From positions 1 through 43,572 of the forward strand of contig CALUWA010000017.1 of NCBI GenBank assembly GCA_944324365.1: a stretch of DNA of 43,572 nucleotides, written 5' to 3'. Below the pieces are notes generated by a model. That model saw nothing but the letters and a program-made list of their open reading frames with translations, ran no database searches and was not told the DNA's origin. The DNA comes from Candidatus Gastranaerophilales bacterium. GTDB lineage: Bacteria; Cyanobacteriota; Vampirovibrionia; Gastranaerophilales; Gastranaerophilaceae. The translations under genes were made by a program, and so were the position numbers. Numbering within the stretch: the stretch's first letter is position 1; each line of letters opens with the position of its first letter. This document shows positions 31,396 to 39,726 of the stretch, one piece after another.

Positions 31396-32838
31396 ATGGA
31401 CAATTACACGATGACGAAAATAGTGGCTACACTAGGCCCATCAAGTAACACCAAAGAAATTATTAAATCTCTTTTTGAAGCAGGTGTTACTATGTTTAGG
31501 ATGAATTCTTCTCATGGAGATATCGAATTTCATAAGAAAAATCTTGATATTATCCGTGAAATAGAAAAAGAAGAAAATACATTAATCCCTGTATTATTGG
31601 ATTTGCAGGGGCCTAAAATCAGAGTTGGTCAATTAAAAGAACCTATCGAAATTAAAAAAGGACAAGTCCTCAAGTTTAAGCACATGACAGACATGGACGG
31701 CGATATTATTCCGGTAGATTATAAAGGTATTGCCCAGGACGTTACGCCTGGTGAAATGATTATGATTGACGACGGTAAAATTCAGTTGGTTGTCGAAAAA
31801 GCTGAAAATGATGTTGTTTATGCGAAAGTTCAGGCCGACGGTTTGCTAAAACCTAGAAAAGGTATTAATATCCCGGGTTCTCAGGGAAGTTTGGCTGTTT
31901 TGACAGAAAGAGATAAAAAGTTTGTAGAGTGGGCTTCTAAAGAAGATATCGATTACTTTGGTCTTTCTTTTGTAAGAGAAGCAAGTGACGTTGTTGAATT
32001 AAGACAATTGCTTGCAAGTCATGGCAACTTTACTGCTAAAATTATTTCTAAGATTGAAAAACCGCAGGCTGTAAACAATATTGATGCAATTATCGATGTG
32101 TCAGACGGTATAATGGTTGCCAGAGGCGACTTGGGTATTGAAATTTCTACGGAAAAAGTACCTATTGTACAAAAAACTATCATCAGAAAAGCTAATGTAA
32201 AACGTAAGGTTGTTATTGTTGCAACCCAAATGTTGGAAAGCATGATAGAAAATCCGATTCCGACACGTGCAGAAACTTCTGACGTTGCAAATGCTATTTT
32301 GGATGGTACCGATGCAATCATGCTTTCAGGTGAAACTGCAGCAGGTGCATATCCGCTTCAGGCAGTTCAAATGATGAAAAAGGTCGCAGATACCGTTGAA
32401 GATTCTCCATTCATGAGAAAAAATAAATTCCCTAGAAAAATGATTGAAGAGGAAAAAGACAGTCAGGCTATGGCAATCGGTATGTCAATTGCAGATATGT
32501 CTAAGAAAATGAATGTTAAGGCTGTAATTGCCATGACAGGTTCTGGATTTACTGCAAGATTCATATCTGAAGCCCGCTTGAGCGTACCGATTATTGCATG
32601 CTGCCCAAGCAAATGCATTTGTCGTGATATCAAATTGTACCGCGGTGTATTCCCTTATCCGATGGCATATAACGGTGCAATTGATGAACACAGTTTGGAT
32701 TTGTTGGATGAATTTATCCTTAGACATTGGGATATTAAACGCGGTGATACCGTAATTATTACAGGTTCAGTACCGGAATTGCTTGTTGGCGGTACAAACT
32801 TTATCAAAATCCACCAAATCGGATCCCGCAGAAAATAA
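31396..32838 (+). CDS. pyk: Pyruvate kinase
   Basis: Last step of glycolysis, phosphoenolpyruvate plus ADP to pyruvate plus ATP. The 480-residue protein has TKIVATLGPSSNTKEIIKSL, the substrate loop VTMFRMNSSHGD, the catalytic lysine in AKIISKIEKPQAV, VARGDLGIE, and VATQMLESMIENPIPTRAE. There is no extra C-terminal PEP-utiliser domain, unlike some Bacillus and cyanobacterial forms. AAGGAG precedes the ATG. It is monocistronic, with its own terminator. Confidence 0.97.
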   Translation: MDNYTMTKIVATLGPSSNTKEIIKSLFEAGVTMFRMNSSHGDIEFHKKNLDIIREIEKEENTLIPVLLDLQGPKIRVGQLKEPIEIKKGQVLKFKHMTDMDGDIIPVDYKGIAQDVTPGEMIMIDDGKIQLVVEKAENDVVYAKVQADGLLKPRKGINIPGSQGSLAVLTERDKKFVEWASKEDIDYFGLSFVREASDVVELRQLLASHGNFTAKIISKIEKPQAVNNIDAIIDVSDGIMVARGDLGIEISTEKVPIVQKTIIRKANVKRKVVIVATQMLESMIENPIPTRAETSDVANAILDGTDAIMLSGETAAGAYPLQAVQMMKKVADTVEDSPFMRKNKFPRKMIEEEKDSQAMAIGMSIADMSKKMNVKAVIAMTGSGFTARFISEARLSVPIIACCPSKCICRDIKLYRGVFPYPMAYNGAIDEHSLDLLDEFILRHWDIKRGDTVIITGSVPELLVGGTNFIKIHQIGSRRK

Positions 32839-32857
32839 TCTGTACACAAGATACTTG

Positions 32858-32888
32858 AAAAGAACTCCGGCAAACGGGGTTCTTTTTT
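32858..32888 (+). terminator. Terminator after pyk
   Basis: AAAAGAACTCCG and CGGGGTTCTTTT form a 12-bp stem with one mismatch and loop GCAAA, followed by T. Confidence 0.88.
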
Positions 32889-32960
32889 GTGTAAAGAAAT
32901 GTAACAAAAAATAAAAGCTATGAAATTGTGTATTTAGTATATACTTTATATATACAACAG

Positions 32961-33080
32961 AACATTAAATAAACACACGAGAGAGAGTATAAAATCCGTT
33001 TAACAAAGAGAGAGAAACATTCATTCCTATTCCTACCTTCCTAAAACAAATTTAAGCCCCGAAACCGGGGCTTTTTTTTT
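32961..33080 (+). ncRNA. Candidate small RNA B (related to A)
   Basis: The 190-base gap between pyk and miaB has no gene. A possible promoter is -35 TTGTGT (32926-32931), 17 bases, -10 TATATA (32949-32954). The block TTAAATAAACAC (32965-32976) then GAGAGAGAG and TATAAAAT matches copy A at 6410-6436; upstream both share ATGTAACAAAA and ATACTTTAT. Next comes a G-free stretch, about 39 bases from 33018, containing CCTATTCCTACCTTCCT, which could pair with Shine-Dalgarno-like AGGAAGG. It ends with a strong hairpin AGCCCCG / CGGGGCT (33054-33072) and nine T, on the plus strand only, opposite in direction to miaB. Confidence 0.6.
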
Positions 33081-34407
33081 ATACTAATTCTCCGTTTAGG
33101 TACCAGGTTTTGCAGCCGGTGATTTTTACGGTTAAAAATTCACCTGTTCGGTCTGTGTCACAAGGAATATGAACAATTTTGTTATTTCTTGTTCTGCCGG
33201 TAATTATATTTGTACCTTTGTGGTTTTCAAATCCTTCAATTAAGACTTCCATTTCGCGTCCGAGGTATTTTTTGTTTGATTTTAGACAGTTTTCCTGGAC
33301 TTTTTGGTTTAATCTTGCAAGACGTTCGGTTTTTTCTTTTTCCGGGATGTATTTATCAACCCATTTTGCCGCAACGGTTTTTTCACGGGGTGAATAAGCT
33401 GCTGTATTAGAGTAATCCAGTTCAAATTCATCAATAGCGCTCAGGGTGTCTTGGAATTGTTCTTCCGTTTCTCCGGGAAATCCTGCGATAAAGTCGCTTG
33501 TGATGGTCACATCGGGAACCATGGAACGAACTTTTTTTACAATCCCGCCGTAAGTTTCGCGGTCATAGCGTCTGTTCATTTTCTTTAACACTTCAGAATT
33601 GCCGGATTGCATTGGAATATGGAAGTATTCGCAGACCTTATCCAATTCTTTTGCTGTTTGGATTAATTCGTCTGTAATATCTGTCGGATAAGATGTTACA
33701 AAACGTATTCTGAATTTTCCCTCAAGTGCGTTTAGTTCTTTAAGCAAATCTGCCAGACGGTAATTTTTATCCTTAAAGTCCTTGCCGTAGCTGTCAACAT
33801 TTTGCCCGAGAAGGGTAATTTCTTTAAATCCTTGAGAGAGCGCGTCCTGTGCCTCTTTTATTATAAGTTCCGGAGCTCTTGAGCGTTCTCTGCCACGGGT
33901 GTATGGGACAATGCAGTATGTACAGAAATTGTTGCAGCCTTCTGTTATCGGAATCCAGGCATTAACGGATTTTACACGTTTTATTTCGAAGTTTTTTGCC
34001 TTGTCATCTTCGGTTGCATTGGTTTCGGTGCATTCGCATATCCGTTCGCCTTCATTTATCTGCTTGATAATCTCCGGAATCGAATATATTTTATGAGTTC
34101 CGAGCACAAAATCAACGTACGGCGCGCGTTTAAAAATTTCTTTTGCTTTTTGTTGTGCAACGCAGCCGCAAAGACCAATTTTTATGTGCGGACGTTTTTC
34201 TTTTTTCCATTTACCCCAGAGCCCGATTGTGCTATAGGCTTTATCTTCGCTCAATTGGCGGATTGAGCAGGTATTAACCATTAATAAATCTGCTTCTTTG
34301 GGTTCTTTTGTTTCTTCATATCCGAGATGAGAGAGCATTCCGAGCATTCTTTCAGTATCGGATTTGTTCATCTGGCATCCCATTGTTTCTATATATACTT
34401 TTGGCAT
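33079..34407 (-). CDS. miaB: tRNA-2-methylthio-N6-dimethylallyladenosine synthase MiaB
   Basis: Radical SAM methylthiotransferase that modifies A37 of tRNAs reading UNN codons. The 442-residue protein has the N-terminal UPF0004 domain with its three cysteines (ETMGCQMN, NTCSIRQ, LCGCVAQ), the radical SAM motif GCNNFCTYCIVPYTRGRERS, and a C-terminal TRAM domain. The serine/arginine context RGRERSR and QNVDSYG favour MiaB over RimO or MtaB. AAGGAAG precedes the ATG. The T run of the sRNA terminator reaches into its stop codon on the other strand. Confidence 0.96.
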   Translation of the reverse strand: MPKVYIETMGCQMNKSDTERMLGMLSHLGYEETKEPKEADLLMVNTCSIRQLSEDKAYSTIGLWGKWKKEKRPHIKIGLCGCVAQQKAKEIFKRAPYVDFVLGTHKIYSIPEIIKQINEGERICECTETNATEDDKAKNFEIKRVKSVNAWIPITEGCNNFCTYCIVPYTRGRERSRAPELIIKEAQDALSQGFKEITLLGQNVDSYGKDFKDKNYRLADLLKELNALEGKFRIRFVTSYPTDITDELIQTAKELDKVCEYFHIPMQSGNSEVLKKMNRRYDRETYGGIVKKVRSMVPDVTITSDFIAGFPGETEEQFQDTLSAIDEFELDYSNTAAYSPREKTVAAKWVDKYIPEKEKTERLARLNQKVQENCLKSNKKYLGREMEVLIEGFENHKGTNIITGRTRNNKIVHIPCDTDRTGEFLTVKITGCKTWYLNGELV

Positions 34408-34587
34408 TAGTGTACTTCCTTATTCTTGAATTAGATAATGTGATTTTAGCATAAACAAATATAGTCTGAAATACTTAGGACTTTTTTCCGGTGCAGTCTG
34501 ACTATTCGGGTATCGTAATATGTTTTACAAAGTTTAAAATAAAACTGGAGTTACAAACGGGACTCAACGAATTAAGGAGAATAAAGT

Positions 34588-34875
34588 ATGAAGAAATTTT
34601 TAATGTACTTAGGTATTGTATCATTTTTGGCTATTCCTGCACAGGGTGCTTTTGCCTGGGATATCAGTTATTTGAACCCGCTGCCGTATGTCGGAATAGG
34701 GCCGAATTATACCAAATTCAGCTTAAATCCGTTTACCGGATTTAGAAATTGTAATCCTTGCAAACGTGTTGACAAATGTGACCGGTGCGCCCAGGCGGAA
34801 CCTATAAAATGTCCGACTTGCCAGAAAGCTTTTATTCAGGAAATGCCAAGCTGCGGCTGTCAGATTAGGCACTAG
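34588..34875 (+). CDS. Small exported cysteine-rich protein
   Basis: The 95-residue protein has a clear signal peptide (KKFLMYLGIVSFLAI, cleavage likely after QGAFA near residue 23). The mature part starts with aromatic and proline residues (WDISYLNPLPYVG), then has nine cysteines: CNPCKRVDKCDRC, CPTCQKAF and CGCQIRH. Paired CxxC spacing suggests metal binding or disulfides. No family is recognised. AAGGAG stands before the ATG, and a terminator follows, so it is a single-gene unit. Confidence 0.8.
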   Translation: MKKFLMYLGIVSFLAIPAQGAFAWDISYLNPLPYVGIGPNYTKFSLNPFTGFRNCNPCKRVDKCDRCAQAEPIKCPTCQKAFIQEMPSCGCQIRH

Positions 34876-34883
34876 ATACAAAT

Positions 34884-34913
34884 AAAAACCGGCATATCAT
34901 CTGCCGGTTTTTT
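34884..34913 (+). terminator. Terminator after the Cys-rich protein gene
   Basis: AACCGGCA and TGCCGGTT around a seven-base loop, followed by T, ends the small transcript. The A run before the stem would let it act on the convergent flavoprotein gene as well. Confidence 0.85.
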
Positions 34914-34954
34914 CGTATGTATTCTTTTAAAAAGATAAACTGTCTTTTCCTGTT

Positions 34955-35578
34955 TTATCTTATAAAGTTTGTAAAAATCTTCTCTTCTGTGTTTGGATAT
35001 TTTATTCCGGCGGTTTTTCCGGCTTCTATACAATTTAGGAGCCACGTCATATTAAGCCCTAAGGTTCGCATAATTTGCATACCTTCAAGATCCTGTTTGA
35101 CTTCATCTGGGGTATTTCCGTGAACCATATTCCAATAATTTGAAGACACTACTGGCATTTGATTTATTGTAAAGTGCTTCATTATAGGATCGATTGATGC
35201 TGTTGTGCCGGCTCTTCTTGCCGAAACAACAACAGCTGCCGGCTTGAATATGAAATTGCTTCCGGCAGAATAGAACAATCTGTCCATAAAGCTTAACAGC
35301 CTGCCGCTCGGGTGTGCAAAATATACTGGCGAGCCGAATATAAACCCTTGTGCATATTTTGCTTTTTGGGCAAATTCATTAACTTTATCTTCGATAATGC
35401 ATTTTTGTTCATCTTTTCTGCATATTCCGCAGCCGGTGCAATCTCTTATTGGTTCAGAGCCGAGATGATAAATTTCTGTTTCAATAAGATGATCATTCAG
35501 TGTTTTTGCCACTTCTGAGAGTGCCGTAAATGTGCAGCCGTTCGGTCTGGAACTGCCGTTGACTAACAATACTTTCAT
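34955..35578 (-). CDS. Iron-sulfur flavoprotein / NADPH-dependent FMN reductase family
   Basis: The 207-residue protein has the FMN phosphate loop near the N-terminus (LLVNGSSRPNGCTFTAL), a 4Fe-4S motif DCTGCGICRKDEQKC (C-x2-C-x2-C-x6-C) and the flavin-binding GSPVYFAHPSGRLLSFMDRL. This combination defines the iron-sulfur flavoprotein group of anaerobes, which move electrons between ferredoxin and reduced-oxygen or quinone-like acceptors; the partner here is unknown. TAGGAGG precedes the ATG. Confidence 0.88.
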   Translation of the reverse strand: MKVLLVNGSSRPNGCTFTALSEVAKTLNDHLIETEIYHLGSEPIRDCTGCGICRKDEQKCIIEDKVNEFAQKAKYAQGFIFGSPVYFAHPSGRLLSFMDRLFYSAGSNFIFKPAAVVVSARRAGTTASIDPIMKHFTINQMPVVSSNYWNMVHGNTPDEVKQDLEGMQIMRTLGLNMTWLLNCIEAGKTAGIKYPNTEEKIFTNFIR

Positions 35579-35707
35579 TTAATAACCTCCTATTTCACTA
35601 TATATTATAGATGACATAATAACATTTGTAAACTTTTTTTATTTTTGCTGGCAATTTTTTTTATCTCATGCTTTTATATATAAAAAGAAAAATTTAAAGG
35701 CGGAAAA

Positions 35708-36607
35708 ATGGCAGGACTTATGATTAAAGATAAGGCTGAAATGCCTCTGAAAAAGTACAAACCCTCTTCTCATAAATTAAATTTGATTTATATTAAGAAC
35801 AGGTTAAACAAGATTTTTTCAAGAGAAATTAATTCTCCAAAGTCTATTTTTGTTAAAGTTAACGATAATGTAGTAAATAAAATTGCATCATTTATTTCCG
35901 GAGATTTAAAAAGGTCCTGTTCTGTGGGAATTGCGGGAGAAACCGCAAGCGGCAAGTCAACTATCGCTTTTGATATAATTACAAAGATACAGGAGTTTGC
36001 GGATAATTATTCTTTGAATAACGTTATTACCCGTATTAATATAGACGATTATTATTATGATCGTTCGGAGATGGTTAAAGCGGCGGGCAGTTTTGCCAAT
36101 TTTGCAAAAAATTATGATTTGGATGTGCCGGAAGCACTTGAACTTGAGCTTATGAAAGAGCATATGACACGGCTTATGGAAGGCGAAAGTGTAATGCTTC
36201 CTAAATACGATATGTCGGGAACTGCAAAACGTTATGATAATTTTTCACTGGTTAAGCCTTCACGAGTTATAATATCCGAGGGTTTGTTTGCGCTGACTGA
36301 TAAGATTGTTGATGCATTTGATTTTAAGATTTATGTTGATGTATCAAGAGAAGTTCAGAAGGAAAGGTTTTATATAAGAGCGGCGGAGCGTGATTTGGGT
36401 GATTCTTCCGACGAGGTTTATGAAAACGCATATAAAAAGGCGCAGATTTATGTGCATCCGACGGCTGCAAGAGCGGATATAGTGCTTTCCGGAGAAGCCG
36501 ACAGAGCTGATTATAAGAGATTTATTAACGAAATTATAGAACTTATTGAAGATGTTCACGGTCTGAAATCTTTTGAGGAAAGACCTTACAATCTGCTGAT
36601 GAAATAG
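35708..36607 (+). CDS. P-loop kinase of the uridine kinase / phosphoribulokinase superfamily
   Basis: The 299-residue protein has an N-terminal extension (about 75 residues) and then a kinase core: Walker A VGIAGETASGKSTIAFDI, INIDDYYYDRSEMV, the substrate part YDLDVPEALELELM, LPKYDMSGTAKR, IISEGLFALTD and YVDVSREVQKERFYIRAAERD. This is the uridine kinase pattern, though the protein is longer than typical Udk, so the substrate is uncertain. AAAGGCGG precedes the ATG. It precedes the receiver and PilB-like genes by about 75 bases; co-transcription is possible. Confidence 0.82.
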   Translation: MAGLMIKDKAEMPLKKYKPSSHKLNLIYIKNRLNKIFSREINSPKSIFVKVNDNVVNKIASFISGDLKRSCSVGIAGETASGKSTIAFDIITKIQEFADNYSLNNVITRINIDDYYYDRSEMVKAAGSFANFAKNYDLDVPEALELELMKEHMTRLMEGESVMLPKYDMSGTAKRYDNFSLVKPSRVIISEGLFALTDKIVDAFDFKIYVDVSREVQKERFYIRAAERDLGDSSDEVYENAYKKAQIYVHPTAARADIVLSGEADRADYKRFINEIIELIEDVHGLKSFEERPYNLLMK

Positions 36608-36682
36608 CTTGCCTTATTTATTAAAATCAGTTATTATGGTATCATATCGTTAAGGATATGTTTTTAAGGATTAGGTGGAAGT

Positions 36683-37051
36683 ATGAAAAAAATTCTCATC
36701 GTGGATGATGAACAGGATATTGTCGAAAGCTTGAAATTTGTTCTGGAAGCATCGGACTATGTTTGTTACTGTGCGTATAACGGCGAGGACGGTTTGCGTC
36801 TTGCAAAAGAAATTGTTCCGGATTTGATGATATTAGACGTTATGATGCCAAAGATTAACGGGTTTAAAATCAGCCGACTGTTAAAATTTGATAATAAATA
36901 TAAAAATATTCCTATATTGATGGTGACGGCAAGAACCCAGGAGGAAGATAAGCTTATCGGCGAGGAAACCGGAGCTGATGAATATATTACAAAACCTTTT
37001 GAACTGGATGATATTGTTAAGAAAGTAGACAGTTATTTGAAGAAAGATTAG
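36683..37051 (+). CDS. Stand-alone response regulator receiver (CheY-like)
   Basis: The 122-residue protein is a complete receiver with no output domain: acidic pocket ILIVDDEQDIVES (Asp8, Asp9), phosphoacceptor LMILDVMMPK (Asp52), Thr82 in LMVTARTQEE and Lys104 in YITKPFELDD. AGGTGG precedes the ATG. Only eight bases separate it from the PilB-like gene, so the pair is co-expressed, and it may control pilus or secretion activity as PilG/PilH receivers do. No histidine kinase is in the window. Confidence 0.93.
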   Translation: MKKILIVDDEQDIVESLKFVLEASDYVCYCAYNGEDGLRLAKEIVPDLMILDVMMPKINGFKISRLLKFDNKYKNIPILMVTARTQEEDKLIGEETGADEYITKPFELDDIVKKVDSYLKKD

Positions 37052-37059
37052 TCGATATA

Positions 37060-38448
37060 ATGGATGCAGTTACAAATAAAACATTAGAAAAGTTAAAGTA
37101 TGATTTGGTCAGAGCGGGATTGGTGCCTTATGACACTTTGGAGCAGGCGGAAGAGCTTGCGCAGGCACAGAATATTAATATTGGGCAGGTTTTGATTAAT
37201 TCGGGCGCAATTACGGAAGAGGCAATTATAAAATTCCTTGAGTCAAAACTCCATATCCCTTCTGTAGATCTTGAGGATTATACATTGGATGTAAAATGCC
37301 TTAAGTTTGTGAGTTTTTCTGATGCAAGAAAGTATAAAATTATTCCGTTGTTCAAGATAGAAGATACTTTAACGGTGGCTATGGCAGATCCTCTGGATTT
37401 ATTTGCCATAGACAGAATTGTCGAGAGCGCGGAATGTTCAATAGAGCCGGTTATAGCTTCCGAATCCAGTATTTTAAAGAAAATTGAAGAATATTATAAA
37501 ACTGATATTACTGTCGGGGAAATTTTTACCCAGAGCGAAAAAGAAGGTTTTGACTGGCGAGATGAGCTTCACAGCGAAGATTTAAGCGATAATCATATGC
37601 AAAAGATTATCCGCGCTGTTTTGAAGCAGGCCATAATTGAACATGTTCATGAAGTCAGTTTTCAAAAGGATGCGGACGGTTTGGGCGTAAACTTTAAAAA
37701 GAACGGCGAAATTCTTTCAAAAGGTTCCATTCCTAATGTTTTAGCCGCATCTTTCAGTGCAAAATTAAAAACACTTGCGGAACTTGATCCTTCTGTTTCA
37801 GAGGTTCCTCAGCTTGGAAAATTATGCTTTAAAGTTGATGATATAACGGTAGTGACAAGCGTATCTACATTTCCAACGATTATGGGAGAGAGAATTTTCC
37901 TGAAAATTTATATGCCGCCAAAGAAACTTTCAACTATTATCAAGTCCGAAAAACAAATGCAAATTATAAATAATGCATTGAGCAGTCCTGGGATTATTCT
38001 TGTCTGCGGTTCGCCGTTAAGCGGGAAAACGCATGTTATATACTCGCTTTTGCTTGAAATTGCAGAAAGATTTAAGAACAAAAATATCATGACGCTTGAA
38101 AGCCTTGCAAAATATAATCTTGAAGATGTAAATCAGTGTGAATTGAACGAAAATATTAATTTTAATATGGATAAGGCCTCAAGGTTTATTGAATTCCAAT
38201 CGCCGGATATAATTTACCTTGAGGGGGTTAAAACAAAAGAAATTTTTGATTATTTTGCCAGTCTTGTTTACGAAGATAAAATTATAATTATGGAATTTCT
38301 TGCAAATAATATGGAAGATTTGCGCAAAAAAATGGCGTTTTCTGATTTTGAAACTTTAAAATCTCTTCTGAGCTGTATGATATTTATACATTCTCAGGAT
38401 AGTATAGAAGTTTTTGATAAATCTACTGTTCAGAAATATTTAGCATAA
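37060..38448 (+). CDS. Degenerate PilB/GspE-type secretion ATPase with MshEN domain
   Basis: The 462-residue protein has the N-terminal MshEN/GSPII_E domain (about 10-150; GQVLINSGAITEEAIIKFLE, ADPLDLFAIDRIVES) and a C-terminal ATPase fold with a recognisable Walker A, VCGSPLSGKTHVIYSLL. Other motifs have drifted: the Walker B region reads SPDIIYLEGVKTKEIFDYF instead of the usual GEIRD..ET form, the His box is replaced by IIIMEFLANNMEDLRK, and no CxxC zinc motif is present. It may be a non-catalytic partner or regulator of an active PilB elsewhere. It follows the receiver gene by eight bases. Confidence 0.85.
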   Translation: MDAVTNKTLEKLKYDLVRAGLVPYDTLEQAEELAQAQNINIGQVLINSGAITEEAIIKFLESKLHIPSVDLEDYTLDVKCLKFVSFSDARKYKIIPLFKIEDTLTVAMADPLDLFAIDRIVESAECSIEPVIASESSILKKIEEYYKTDITVGEIFTQSEKEGFDWRDELHSEDLSDNHMQKIIRAVLKQAIIEHVHEVSFQKDADGLGVNFKKNGEILSKGSIPNVLAASFSAKLKTLAELDPSVSEVPQLGKLCFKVDDITVVTSVSTFPTIMGERIFLKIYMPPKKLSTIIKSEKQMQIINNALSSPGIILVCGSPLSGKTHVIYSLLLEIAERFKNKNIMTLESLAKYNLEDVNQCELNENINFNMDKASRFIEFQSPDIIYLEGVKTKEIFDYFASLVYEDKIIIMEFLANNMEDLRKKMAFSDFETLKSLLSCMIFIHSQDSIEVFDKSTVQKYLA

Positions 38449-38463
38449 TGATTTTATATAAAA

Positions 38464-38495
38464 ACAGCATGACAAATTTTGTTATGCCATGCTGT
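38464..38495. terminator. Hairpin between convergent PilB-like and pilin genes
   Basis: ACAGCATG and CATGCTGT form an 8-bp stem with a second inverted pair ACAAA/TTTGT inside. There is no clear T run, so terminator function is uncertain. Confidence 0.4.
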
Positions 38496-38501
38496 ATATG
38501 T

Positions 38502-39473
38502 TTATTCTTCTTTTATATCCCCGGCTTTTATTATTTCACTCCATTCTTCTGCTGTGAGTTCTCTGTGCAGGTAATCCATATTACCGGTGGCAATTACCCA
38601 GGTAGCACACGCACCTCCTGAGTACCAGGCGACAGTTTTAGTTGTAGAACAGCCGTTTTGTGTTGAATTCCAAGGGTCATAACCTGTAATTATCGGATAC
38701 CCTTTTTTCGTATTAAGTGCAATAATAAAGAAATCTTTTCCGAACTGATTAGGGCCGTTTCCGCCGTTGGTGTCCACATATAAGAGGACTCTTAATTTGT
38801 TATCAACTTCATCAAGCAAAAAGTCAAATATACCAACAGTTGCCCCGTTAGCTAATGCGAATACATAATGAGCAGATTCCCAACCGTTAAATCCCGTAGC
38901 AATTTTAATGCCATTTAAACCTAAATAATGCATAGGCAGGTTATGTGAACTGTAGTTCGAATTTTGTTTCCAATCCTGAGCAAGGTTAAGATACGGCAGT
39001 AGATTATCGGCAACTATTCTTGCGGATTCGGCTTTGTTATCAAGCGGCAGGTTCCAGTTTTTGATAACACCGTTTTCCTGATATGCCCTTAAATAAGCTT
39101 GTGAAAGAACGGAATAAGTAACTTTGAACTGCGTAAGCCAAGCTTTTTCCTGGTATTTGTTAACAAGCCCCGGTAAGGTCATAGCCGCTACAACCCCGAT
39201 TACACCGAGAGTGATGAGTACTTCCGCGAGCGTGAATGCTGCTTTCTTTCTCCCGTCATTGCGAGCGTAAGCGAAGCAATCCAAGAGAGAATGTTTAAGC
39301 CTAATGGATTGCTTCGTCGCGTTGCTCCTCGCAATGACGGAATTAGATCGCGCAACGGAGTGCGCGATGACAGGTTTTTGTGTGTCCTGCCAGTCACACG
39401 TCATCGCGGAAGGTAAAGCCTGTCCGCGATCTATGGATTGCTTCGTCGCAAGCTCCTCGCAATGACGCCTCAT
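38502..39473 (-). CDS. Type IV prepilin-like protein with repeat-encoded N-terminal extension
   Basis: The mature pilin is clear: KKAA then FTLAEVLITLGVIGVVAAMT, with Glu5 and the hydrophobic N-terminal helix, followed by about 225 residues ending AGDIKEE. Cleavage would be before Phe80 of this frame. The 79 residues before it are a translation of intergenic repeats (VIARSNATKQSI, LLDCFAYARNDG) and are not a normal leader. A TTG at 39284 would give a 15-residue leader but has no Shine-Dalgarno. A good promoter, GGAGG and ATG exist at 39690, upstream of a G12 tract, and would be in frame with this ORF if the tract held 11 or 14 G. Likely an adhesion or competence pseudopilin, currently OFF. 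Confidence 0.8.
   Translation of the reverse strand: MRRHCEELATKQSIDRGQALPSAMTCDWQDTQKPVIAHSVARSNSVIARSNATKQSIRLKHSLLDCFAYARNDGRKKAAFTLAEVLITLGVIGVVAAMTLPGLVNKYQEKAWLTQFKVTYSVLSQAYLRAYQENGVIKNWNLPLDNKAESARIVADNLLPYLNLAQDWKQNSNYSSHNLPMHYLGLNGIKIATGFNGWESAHYVFALANGATVGIFDFLLDEVDNKLRVLLYVDTNGGNGPNQFGKDFFIIALNTKKGYPIITGYDPWNSTQNGCSTTKTVAWYSGGACATWVIATGNMDYLHRELTAEEWSEIIKAGDIKEE
39254..39339. repeat. ATTGCGAG-type palindromic repeat within the pilin 5' region
   Basis: CGTCATTGCGAGCGTAAGCG at the left and CTCCTCGCAATGACG at the right are inverted, with GAAGCAATCC / GGATTGCTTC inside. This CGTCATTGCGAG...GAAGCAATCC family is common between genes of many bacteria. It lies across the codons just before KKAAFTL. 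Confidence 0.85.
39344..39467. repeat. Second composite palindromic repeat
   Basis: TAGATCGCG...GCGCGATGACA and GTCATCGCGG...CCGCGATCTA form an inverted pair, followed by another GGATTGCTTCGTC / CTCGCAATGACG half copy (39434-39467). All three reading frames needed for the pilin stay open through it. Confidence 0.78.
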
Positions 39474-39506
39474 GTCATCCTTACAAAGTGAACCGCCGGT
39501 TACATT

Positions 39507-39574
39507 GTCATCCAGAGCGTAAGCGAAGGATCTCTTATTTAATGAGATTCTTCGGACTTCGTCCTCAGAATGAC
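39507..39574. repeat. GTCATCC/GAATGAC palindromic repeat
   Basis: GTCATCCAGAGCGTAAGCGA and, after a short A/T loop, TTCGGACTTCGTCCTCAGAA-TGAC form an imperfect inverted repeat around GGATCTCTTA / TGAGATTC. This is another widespread intergenic repeat family, seen in many GC-poor and other bacteria. Confidence 0.78.
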
Positions 39575-39633
39575 GACATAGCAGGGACTTTAACTTGCCT
39601 AAAAGGCTGAAACCATCCCCAAAAGCGGAGAGC

Positions 39634-39690
39634 TTAGCCCCCCCCCCCCTGGAGAATATAGGTATAATCAGTATTTCCAGATTTTAACAT
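39634..39690 (-). other. Promoter-proximal start of the pilin gene, frame closed at the G tract
   Basis: GGAGG (39700-39704) stands nine bases before ATG 39690. The frame reads MLKSGNTDYTYILQ, then glycines from the G tract, and stops at TAA 39634-39636 after 18 codons with the present 12 G. With 11 or 14 G it continues through 54 stop-free codons into ATG 39473 and the pilin. This is the likely true start of the pilin gene. Confidence 0.6.
39638..39649. repeat. Homopolymer tract, 12 C (G12 on the pilin strand)
   Basis: Twelve consecutive C in an AT-rich region, between the ATG 39690 and the pilin reading frame. Tracts of this length slip during replication and are the classic switch of phase-variable surface genes. 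Length may also be misread in sequencing. Confidence 0.9.
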
Positions 39691-39726
39691 TTGATATATC
39701 CTCCGTAAATTCAAGTATCTGTTAAT

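Noticed and set aside
34491-34745. 84-codon frame starting 97 bases before the Cys-rich protein
   Set aside because: It runs out of frame over the signal peptide of the supported gene and lacks a Shine-Dalgarno.
39474-39610. Forward-strand open frame of 76 codons across 39380-39610
   Set aside because: It is made of intergenic repeats, which often stay open in several frames, and has no Shine-Dalgarno or family match.
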